From NCBI GenBank assembly GCA_027457185.1, contig DAIDTN010000082.1, forward strand, positions 1-5,051: DNA of 5,051 bases, in the 5' to 3' direction. Each line of letters starts with the position of its first letter. Positions within the stretch are counted from its first letter, which is position 1. Position numbers and translations under genes: made by a program. Positions 1 through 5,051 of this stretch are shown piece by piece. Origin of the DNA: Burkholderiales bacterium. GTDB taxonomy: Bacteria > Pseudomonadota > Gammaproteobacteria > Burkholderiales > SG8-39. Below the pieces are notes generated by a model. The model was not told where the DNA came from and made no database searches. It was given only the letters and a program-made list of their open reading frames with translations.

Positions 1-371
1 GCGCGTATGCCAAGGAACGGGTGGTATTCGACCGGCCCATCGGCCAGAACCAGGGCGTGCAGTTCCCGATCGCGGATGCGTACATGGAGACCGAAGCGGC
101 GAACCTGATGCGCTGGAAGGCGTGCGGGCTGTTCGATGCGCATCAGCCCTGCGGCGCCGAGGCGAACATGGCCAAGCACCTTGCCGCCAAGGCTTCATGG
201 GAGGCGGCCAACATCTGCCTGCAGACGCACGGCGGCTACGGCTTCGCCTGCGAGTACGACGTCGAGCGCAAATTCCGCGAGACGCGGCTGTATCAGATTG
301 CGCCGATCTCGACCAACCTGATCCTGTCCTACGTGGCCGAGCATGTGCTCGGTCTGCCGCGGTCGTTTTGA
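1..371 (+). CDS. Acyl-CoA dehydrogenase, C-terminal part (5' end outside window)
   Basis: C-terminal 122 residues of an FAD-dependent acyl-CoA dehydrogenase, a cytoplasmic flavoenzyme family that introduces an alpha,beta double bond into acyl-CoA thioesters. The reading frame is open from base 3, so the gene starts upstream of the window. Visible family signatures are YAKERVVFDRPIGQNQGVQF near the left edge (the conserved R-x-x-F-x-x-P-I segment of the C-terminal helical domain) and QTHGGYGFACEYDVERKFRE at about residues 74-93, the classic Q-x-x-G-G-x-G-x-x-x-E-Y-x-V-E-R block contributing to FAD binding at the dimer interface. The usual catalytic Glu of the IYEGT motif is not present: the aligned stretch reads IAPIST, with Pro at residue 101. 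In isovaleryl- or long-chain-type enzymes the base sits in an earlier helix, which here is outside the window. The stop lies two bases before the ThDP enzyme start, so the two genes are almost certainly co-transcribed. Family assignment is firm; substrate is unknown. Confidence 0.93.
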   Translation, partial: AYAKERVVFDRPIGQNQGVQFPIADAYMETEAANLMRWKACGLFDAHQPCGAEANMAKHLAAKASWEAANICLQTHGGYGFACEYDVERKFRETRLYQIAPISTNLILSYVAEHVLGLPRSF

Positions 372-373
372 GC

Positions 374-2038
374 ATGGCGAAACTCAGCGGCCGTACCGCG
401 TTCCTGAAACTCCTGGTCGACGAGGGCGTAACGCATCTGTTCGGCAATCCGGGCACCACCGAATTGCCCGTGATGGAAGTGCTGCCGGATTTTCCCGAAC
501 TCCACTATGTGCTCGGGCTGCAGGAAGCCGTGGTGGTGGCGATGGCCGACGGTTACGCGCGCGCCTCGGGCCGGCTCGCCGCCTGCAGCCTGCACGTTGC
601 GCCGGGTCTCGGCAATGCCATGGGCGCGCTGTACAACGCCAAGTTTTCGGGCTCACCACTGATCGTGACTTGCGGTCAGCAGGAGCAGGGCCACGGATTG
701 CTCGAGCCTTTGCTCTACGCGCCGCTGCTGCCGATGGCGCAGCCCCTGGTCAAATGGGCTGCCGAGGTCACGCGCATCGAAGACCTGCCGCGCATCGTGC
801 GCCGCGCGGCCAAGGTGGCCTTGACCCCGCCGACCGGCCCGGTGTTCGTCAGCCTGCCCGGCGACGTGCTCGATGCAGAGGCCGAGCTCGATTTCGGCAA
901 ACCGACCCGGGTCGACGCGCGCGTGCGGCCGTCGGACGAGGCGCTGGCGCAACTCGCGGCGAAGCTGCTGGTGGCGAACAATCCGGTGATTCTCGCGGGG
1001 CAGGAACTGGCTATGCACGACGCCTTCGCCGAAGCGGGCGAACTCGCCGAATTGCTCGGTGCAGCGGTGTACCAGCAGCCCGTTCCTTATTGCGCGCAGT
1101 TCCCGAGCGCGCATCCGGCCTATCTCGGCGCGCTCACGCGCAACCAGAAGCAGGTGCGCGCGCTGCTGCAATCCTACGACCTGATGCTGTGCCTGGGTGC
1201 GGATTTGCTGCGCATGTCGGTCTACAGCCCGACGGCGCCGCTGCCTGAGGGCATGGCGGTAGTTCACATCAGCGAGCGCGACTGGGAGCTGGGCAAGAAT
1301 TATCCGACCGAGCTCGCGCTGCGGGTGAACGTGAAGGAGACGCTGCGCGCCTTGCTGCCGCTCGTGCGCCAGCGGCGCAGCGCCGCCGGGGCCGAAGCGG
1401 CCGCGCGCCGGCTCGCCGCGCTGGCGCCGCGCAACTGGTCGGCGCAGCGTGCCGAGGCGCGCGCCGAGCTCATGCGCGAGGCGCAATCCGCGCCCATCGA
1501 CCCGCGCTACCTGATGCTCTCGATCAGCGAACATCTGCCGCAGGATGCGATCGTGGTGGAAGAGGCGCTGACTTCGTCGGCGTCGCTGCCGGGCTTCCTG
1601 CAACTGCGCGACCGCAGAGCTTACTACGGTCTCGCCAGCGGCGGGCTCGGCTTCGCACTGCCCGGGGCGGTGGGCATCAGCCTGGCGCAGCCGGGGCGGC
1701 CGGTGGTGGCGATCATCGGCGACGGCAGCGCCATGTACGGCGTACAGGCGTTGTGGACCGCGGCGCACCTGAAGCTGCCGGTCACCTACGTAATCGCGAA
1801 CAACCGCAGCTACCGCATCATCAAGGAACGCCTGGTGTCCATGCGCGCCACCGACCGCTTCACCGGGATGGATCTGCGCGATCCCGACATCGATTTCACC
1901 GGCCTCGCCCGGTCGCTGGGGGTGCCGGCCGCGCGCGTCACCGATCCGCAGGGGATTGCGCCTGCGTTGAGCGCGGCGCTCAAGGCCGGCGGCCCGCGTC
2001 TGATCGAGGTGATGGTTGCCGACGGCTTCGGCAGCTAG
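374..2038 (+). CDS. Thiamine diphosphate-dependent enzyme, benzoylformate decarboxylase-like
   Basis: Complete 554-residue cytoplasmic enzyme of the ThDP decarboxylase/carboligase superfamily (benzoylformate decarboxylase, acetolactate synthase). Order of parts: N-terminal pyrimidine-binding domain with FGNPGTTELP at residues 23-32 and the ThDP-activating Glu51 in LQEAVVVAMADGYA; a middle domain at roughly 190-340; and a C-terminal pyrophosphate-binding domain with GGLGFALPGAVG and the Mg-ThDP motif GDGS (449-452) ending at Asn476-Asn477. Length is near that of benzoylformate decarboxylase (about 528). The ATG at 374 is chosen because MAKLSGRTAFLKLL aligns with the N-terminus of that enzyme; the Shine-Dalgarno is weak, fitting translational coupling to the dehydrogenase, whose TGA ends at 371. 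Compared from memory with Pseudomonas putida MdlC, the active-site His70 is kept (His74), but Ser26 is Thr28 and His281 is Ser282, so this is probably not a true benzoylformate decarboxylase. A 2-oxo acid decarboxylase, a carboligase or an acyl-CoA lyase are all possible. Confidence 0.93.
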   Translation: MAKLSGRTAFLKLLVDEGVTHLFGNPGTTELPVMEVLPDFPELHYVLGLQEAVVVAMADGYARASGRLAACSLHVAPGLGNAMGALYNAKFSGSPLIVTCGQQEQGHGLLEPLLYAPLLPMAQPLVKWAAEVTRIEDLPRIVRRAAKVALTPPTGPVFVSLPGDVLDAEAELDFGKPTRVDARVRPSDEALAQLAAKLLVANNPVILAGQELAMHDAFAEAGELAELLGAAVYQQPVPYCAQFPSAHPAYLGALTRNQKQVRALLQSYDLMLCLGADLLRMSVYSPTAPLPEGMAVVHISERDWELGKNYPTELALRVNVKETLRALLPLVRQRRSAAGAEAAARRLAALAPRNWSAQRAEARAELMREAQSAPIDPRYLMLSISEHLPQDAIVVEEALTSSASLPGFLQLRDRRAYYGLASGGLGFALPGAVGISLAQPGRPVVAIIGDGSAMYGVQALWTAAHLKLPVTYVIANNRSYRIIKERLVSMRATDRFTGMDLRDPDIDFTGLARSLGVPAARVTDPQGIAPALSAALKAGGPRLIEVMVADGFGS

Positions 2039-2137
2039 GATAGATCAGCAGTTAGAATCGCGTTCCGCTGCTGTCGGACGACTTCGCGATCCAGCGTGCG
2101 CAGCCACGACAGAACGAACGCATACAAATGCCATCAT

Positions 2138-3445
2138 TCATGTTTCGAGTCGTTGTCGGTAGCGAAAGATGAGTCCTGGGCCTTGCTCCCGTTCGTGCAA
2201 GCTCAAGCTGCCGCCGAGGCGATTCGCCGCTTCCCGGGCAATCGCCAGTCCCAAGCCGCTGCCTTCGCCGGCCGCATCCGGCATACGGTAGAACGCATCG
2301 AATACACGCTCGCGTTCGGAAGCCGGAATTCCCGGACCGTTGTCGGCGACTTCGATGATAGCGTCGCCGTGATCGGATAGCAGCCGAACTGTCACCTCAC
2401 CGCCATCCGGCGCGTATTTCAGCCCATTCTCCAGTCCGTTCCGGAGAATCAGCCGCAACGCCTCCGCGGAGGCATGCAAAGAAAGCGGCGCATCTTCGTC
2501 AAGTCCCAGATCGATGCCTCGCGCTTCGGCCAATGGCAAATATTCGGCGATCAGTTCGCGCGCCATCGCCGAGACGTCGACGTCCGTCTTGCTGGTAGTA
2601 CCTGCCTGGGTTCTGGCTAGGCTCAGAAGCTGCTCGGTCAGGTGCCGTGCGCGCTCGATCCCCGCCAGCAGCGGAATCACTCGTTCGCGCGCAGCTTCCG
2701 GAGAGCCGACGTGCCGCAGATTCTGCGCCTGTACCGACAACGCAGTGAGCGGGCTCCTGAGCTCATGGGCAGCGTCGGCGATAAAGCGCCGCTGCTGCTC
2801 CAGCATGCGGTTGATCCGCTCGAGCAGCCGGTTGATCGATTGGACGAATGGGGTCACCTCTTCCGGCACCTGGGCGATGGGCAGCGCGGCCGGGCGATCC
2901 TCCGACTGGGCGTCGGCCACGCGGGCGAGCGCGCGAACCGGCGCCAGACTGGCGCGGACCAGGCGCCTGGAAAAAAAAGACAACAAGGGGATCAGGACGA
3001 GCAAAGGCAGCAGGGTACGCTGAGCACTATCGCGGGCGGCTTCGCTTCTTACCTGGGTCGCCTGGGCCACGGCGATGCGATCGCCCGACTTCACGGTACG
3101 AACATATACTCGCCATCGCGTCCTGCCGAGATCGAGCGTGTGGAATCCTGTCCGCAGATCCGCCGGCAGGGCAAGCCGTGCACGGTCAAGGTCCCCGAGC
3201 GCCGTGAGCCGCTGAACCACGATGCGCGCCTCCGGGTCGTTATCCATCGCGCCCACGGAGCGTTGCCCTTCGGAGGGCAGGCGATCGGCATCCACCAGGG
3301 TGGCGATCTGGCGCAAGGTATCGTCCTGGAACTCCTGCGCTTCGTCGTAGGCGAGCCAAAATGAAACAGCTGCGGCCAGCACGCCCATGGCCACGATGGC
3401 TATGCTCAGCCAAAACGACAAGCGCTGTTGCAGGGAGTTGTTCAC
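2138..3445 (-). CDS. Sensor histidine kinase, QseC/PmrB/TctE type
   Basis: Complete 435-residue inner-membrane sensor kinase. Visible parts in order: short cytoplasmic N-terminus, transmembrane helix 1 (about 11-33), a periplasmic sensor segment of about 110 residues (34-142), transmembrane helix 2 (about 144-160), a linker/HAMP-like region (about 162-217), the dimerisation/phosphoacceptor H-box FIADAAHELRSPLTAL with His227, the N-box with Asn336 and Asn340, the G1 box DNGPGIP (368-374), the F-box FDAFYR (382-387) and the G2 box GSGLGLAIA (395-403). All elements needed for autophosphorylation and phosphotransfer are present, so the protein looks functional. The start is GTG; no good Shine-Dalgarno precedes it, but the GTG overlaps the TGA of a short upstream frame (GTGA), the usual coupling with a preceding response regulator. 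No intact regulator is adjacent, since the next gene upstream is an ABC permease. The stimulus is unknown; the subfamily includes sensors of metals, polymyxin, quorum signals and tricarboxylates. Confidence 0.93.
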   Translation of the reverse strand: MNNSLQQRLSFWLSIAIVAMGVLAAAVSFWLAYDEAQEFQDDTLRQIATLVDADRLPSEGQRSVGAMDNDPEARIVVQRLTALGDLDRARLALPADLRTGFHTLDLGRTRWRVYVRTVKSGDRIAVAQATQVRSEAARDSAQRTLLPLLVLIPLLSFFSRRLVRASLAPVRALARVADAQSEDRPAALPIAQVPEEVTPFVQSINRLLERINRMLEQQRRFIADAAHELRSPLTALSVQAQNLRHVGSPEAARERVIPLLAGIERARHLTEQLLSLARTQAGTTSKTDVDVSAMARELIAEYLPLAEARGIDLGLDEDAPLSLHASAEALRLILRNGLENGLKYAPDGGEVTVRLLSDHGDAIIEVADNGPGIPASERERVFDAFYRMPDAAGEGSGLGLAIAREAANRLGGSLSLHEREQGPGLIFRYRQRLET

Positions 3446-3540
3446 GGCGTGCGCGCAGCCGTCCGGCCGGCGCCACGCGCATCGCTTTTCAGTAGCCGGA
3501 ATCCATTTCCGACGGACGAGTCCACGCCGGGCACAGTCAT
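3442..3540 (-). other. Short open frame coupled to the kinase; possible response-regulator C-terminal relic
   Basis: A 32-codon frame from ATG at 3540 whose TGA overlaps the GTG start of the histidine kinase as GTGA. Its last residues, RGAGRTAARTP, faintly resemble the end of OmpR-family response regulators, which commonly finish with an RG-x-GY segment and a few more residues directly overlapping the kinase start. The conserved aromatic residue after RG-x-G is Arg here, and nothing further upstream looks like a DNA-binding or receiver domain. It could be the relic of a deleted regulator, a small leader peptide that couples kinase translation, or chance. The resemblance is only four residues in GC-rich DNA, so confidence is low. 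Confidence 0.25.
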
Positions 3541-3725
3541 TGGTGGTCCATATTCCCTTTGGTCAAGGCTGGCATGACGAGCATCCTCATGAGCGAATCG
3601 GCTTGCTGCGCGTACAAGCTGAACCTCGCGCGATAGCGCCAGTACGTGGGAAAAGTATAGCAGCATGATGCTTTCCGATTCGACCGGGCCGATGCTTCCG
3701 ACACCGCGGCGATTGTCTTGCGGAC
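3537..3725 (-). pseudogene. Possible relic of a gene that followed the ABC permease
   Basis: Directly after the permease stop, a strong Shine-Dalgarno is followed at normal spacing not by ATG or GTG but by GTC at 3725-3723. The frame then continues R-K-T-I-A-A-V, which could be the positively charged start of a signal peptide, and stays open for 62 residues to a TGA at 3539-3537. After about eight residues it stops looking like a signal peptide and no hydrophobic core follows. ABC permeases of this type are often followed by a secreted partner, so a truncated third gene with a lost start codon is a reasonable reading. A chance open frame is also possible. No family is recognised. Confidence 0.2.
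3654..3683 (-). promoter_or_regulatory. Extended -10 promoter-like element reading toward the kinase
   Basis: On the minus strand TATACT (3659-3654) matches five of six bases of the sigma-70 -10 hexamer and is preceded by TGC at 3662-3660, making an extended -10 (TGN-TATACT). The best -35 candidate is TCGAAT at 3683-3678 with an 18-base spacer, only three of six matches. Extended -10 promoters tolerate a weak -35. Transcription would start near 3647, about 200 bases before the kinase GTG, and could be the original promoter of the regulator/kinase operon. This is a motif match only. Confidence 0.35.
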
Positions 3726-3729
3726 TCTT

Positions 3730-3738
3730 CCTCTCCTT
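3730..3738 (-). promoter_or_regulatory. Strong Shine-Dalgarno sequence without a start codon
   Basis: On the minus strand AAGGAGAGG (3738-3730) begins three bases after the permease TGA and closely matches the anti-Shine-Dalgarno complement. No ATG, GTG or TTG occurs within the normal 5-12 bases downstream; GTC stands at the expected place (3725-3723). It looks like the ribosome binding site of a downstream operon gene that has been lost or has lost its start codon. Confidence 0.45.
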
Positions 3739-3740
3739 GG

Positions 3741-5051
3741 TCAGATCTCCCGCATTCGCAGCACGGCAGGAATCCGCGTCTCGCGCAACGTGCCGGTCGC
3801 CGCGGCCGCGACCGAGGCCAGAGCCACACCGACCAGGGCACCCAGATAAGCCCAGGGCACGCTGAGAGATTCCGGCGGGGGATCAAACGCGCCGGTCAGA
3901 AGCTTGACCAGCATCCATGCCAGTGCGAATCCGGTGAGTGTTCCGATGATCGTTCCGGCGGCGAACAGCAACAGCGCTTCGCTCCAAATGAAGGCGCCGA
4001 GCTGGCGCGGCTTGGCGCCAAGTGCCGACAGAATGGCTAAGGTGCGTCGCCGGTCGGCCAGCCCGAGCGCGAGAACAAGACCGGTTGCGCTTGCCACCAT
4101 GAGTACGGCGAGGCCCAATTCGAGCCGGGTCAAGCCGCCGAGATCGACGGCAGTCAGACTCGATCCGATGAGGCGCAGCGCCGCGCCAATCTCACTTACC
4201 TTCACGCCCGGCAGCGGCGCGACGACCGCGCGCGCAGCGGTGGCAACTGCGGCGCTTGCCGCGGAAGTTCTCAACAGCACGAGCTCGGCCGCATCCGCGC
4301 CCGTTACCCGACCGATGTAAGCGGCATTGGCCACGAGGAAGGAGTCGCGCGGCGCCGTGGGAAACTCGCGCACGATGCCGACGAAGCGGAACGGGACGAC
4401 GTGGTATTGGTGATCGAGCGCACTCTGCAGCCGCAGATTGAGCCGATCGCCGGGCTGCAACTCGAAATCTTTGACGGTTTCCGCCGAGACGAGAATGCCG
4501 TCCGGCGTGCGTCGCAGCAGATCCAGGCTTTTCCTGGCGTCGGCGTTCGCGAAATAGGCGTTCTACATTCGTGTCGCCTCGCCGATACGCGCGGCGTCTA
4601 TGCCGTACAGGTCCTGCAGGTCGGTGCCGACGTAGGCCAGGCGGTGCTGCATCGACTGCGCGGCGATTACGCCTTGCAAAGCCGCGAGTTCTTTGAGCTT
4701 GGTTGAAGCGGGCGCCTGCGCCGTGCCGGTGACCGTGACATCCGCGCCGTTGGTGAGTTCGGCATCGATGCGCGTCTGCGCATGGTAGGTGGTATTGAAC
4801 ACGGCGGTCGAAGTCGCGAAGGCAAAAGCGAGCGCAACCAGTGCAATGCCCTGCGTCGTCCGCTTGCCTTGCCGGCCGATCGTTGCCGCCACGACTCCCG
4901 CGAGCGAGCCAGCGATCGGCCGCAATACTTTGGCCAGCGCTGCGCGGCCGCGCTGCAATCCGGCAAGACACAGCCGGACCGTCAGCAGGCCGCTGCCCAG
5001 CCACAGCAGTACCGGCGCGAGAAATGCCGCATAGTCGACCGACGCGGAGGG
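3741..5051 (-). pseudogene. ABC transporter permease, FtsX/MacB type, interrupted by an in-frame TAG (5' end outside window)
   Basis: Inner-membrane permease subunit of an ABC transporter of the FtsX/MacB/LolC superfamily; such proteins couple ATP hydrolysis by a partner ATPase to export or to work on lipids and lipoproteins at the periplasmic face. The frame is open from the right edge to the TGA at 3743-3741 (437 codons) except for one TAG at 4565-4563. Reading inward from the edge: a hydrophobic helix (AFLAPVLLWLGSGLLTVRL), a charged loop, a second helix (GIALVALAFAFATSTAVF), a long periplasmic domain of about 200 residues, then three helices typical of the FtsX domain, including LAILSALGAKPRQLGAFIWS, and a conserved-looking tail RIPAVLRMREI. 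The helix before this four-helix unit suggests a large permease with two FtsX modules. The TAG falls inside the periplasmic domain, and sequence on both sides is in the same frame and reads as family-like protein (NAYFANADARKSLDLL just after it). The next in-frame initiator-type codon is a TTG at 4460 with no sign of being a restart, so the product is probably truncated and non-functional. Confidence 0.85.

Noticed and set aside
122..373. Upstream extension of the ThDP enzyme frame to 122
   Set aside because: The extension lies out of frame inside the acyl-CoA dehydrogenase and is Arg-rich nonsense. The family N-terminus begins at the ATG at 374.
653..1768. Long minus-strand open frame of 371 codons opposite the ThDP enzyme gene
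   Set aside because: It lies antisense to a gene with clear family motifs, its product is rich in Arg/Gln/His low-complexity sequence, and no domain is recognisable. It is a GC-rich shadow frame.
2053..2058. TAGAAT, a -10-like hexamer on the plus strand in the convergent gap
   Set aside because: No acceptable -35 lies 16-18 bases upstream, and no plus-strand gene follows; the next open frame is antisense to the kinase.
2046..2090. Inverted repeats in the convergent gap (CAGCAG/CTGCTG and ATCGCG/CGCGAT) as a bidirectional terminator
   Set aside because: Stems are only six base pairs, loops are 16 or 22 bases, the two pairings interleave, and no T-run follows on either strand.
2971..2978. Run of eight A (T on the kinase strand) as a possible frameshift or phase-variation tract
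   Set aside because: The kinase frame stays intact through it, and the spacing from the second membrane helix to the following conserved Pro is normal for the family. There is no sign of an off-state.
3587..3886. Minus-strand open frame of 99 codons spanning the permease end and the gap
   Set aside because: It overlaps the permease C-terminus in another frame, has Arg/Cys/Pro-rich composition, and shows no recognisable domain.
4192..5004. Minus-strand open frame of 270 codons over the permease
   Set aside because: It is in a different frame from the permease, has Arg-rich low-complexity sequence and no membrane segments. The real frame is shown by the FtsX motifs and hydrophobic helices.

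Overview
The window is high-GC DNA with dense coding and short gaps. It most resembles a proteobacterium, and I favour a betaproteobacterium (Burkholderiales-like). That rests on the protein families and codon bias only; nothing in the window is phylogenetically decisive.

Plus strand, 1-2038: a two-gene metabolic unit. The C-terminal end of an acyl-CoA dehydrogenase enters from the left edge and stops at 371. Two bases later a complete 554-residue thiamine diphosphate (ThDP) enzyme of the benzoylformate decarboxylase/acetolactate synthase superfamily begins. The tight junction implies co-transcription and coupled translation, so the two enzymes probably act in one catabolic route for a 2-oxo acid or CoA thioester. 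The substrate cannot be read from the sequence. Both proteins lack a residue that is catalytic in the best-known members of their families.

Gap 2039-2137: a 99-base convergent spacer. It has only weak inverted repeats (for example 2057-2062 with 2085-2090) and no T-run, so no terminator is called.

Minus strand, 3445-2138: a complete 435-residue membrane sensor histidine kinase of the QseC/PmrB/TctE type. Its GTG start overlaps the stop of a short upstream frame in a GTGA arrangement typical of response-regulator/kinase operons, but no intact response regulator lies next to it.

Minus strand, 3740-3446: 295 bases with no convincing gene. They hold a strong Shine-Dalgarno sequence with no start codon, an extended -10 promoter-like element, and short open frames whose ends look like trimmed genes. 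I read this as a probable deletion scar between an ABC-transporter operon and a two-component operon.

Minus strand, 5051-3741: the C-terminal part of an FtsX/MacB-type ABC transporter permease. The frame stays open across the segment except for one in-frame TAG at 4565-4563. It is therefore annotated as a probable recent pseudogene; a sequencing error or stop suppression remain alternatives.

No mobile element, CRISPR array, RNA gene or recognisable new defence or metabolic system is visible. The main points of interest are the ThDP/acyl-CoA dehydrogenase pair with altered active sites and the signs of gene decay on the minus strand.
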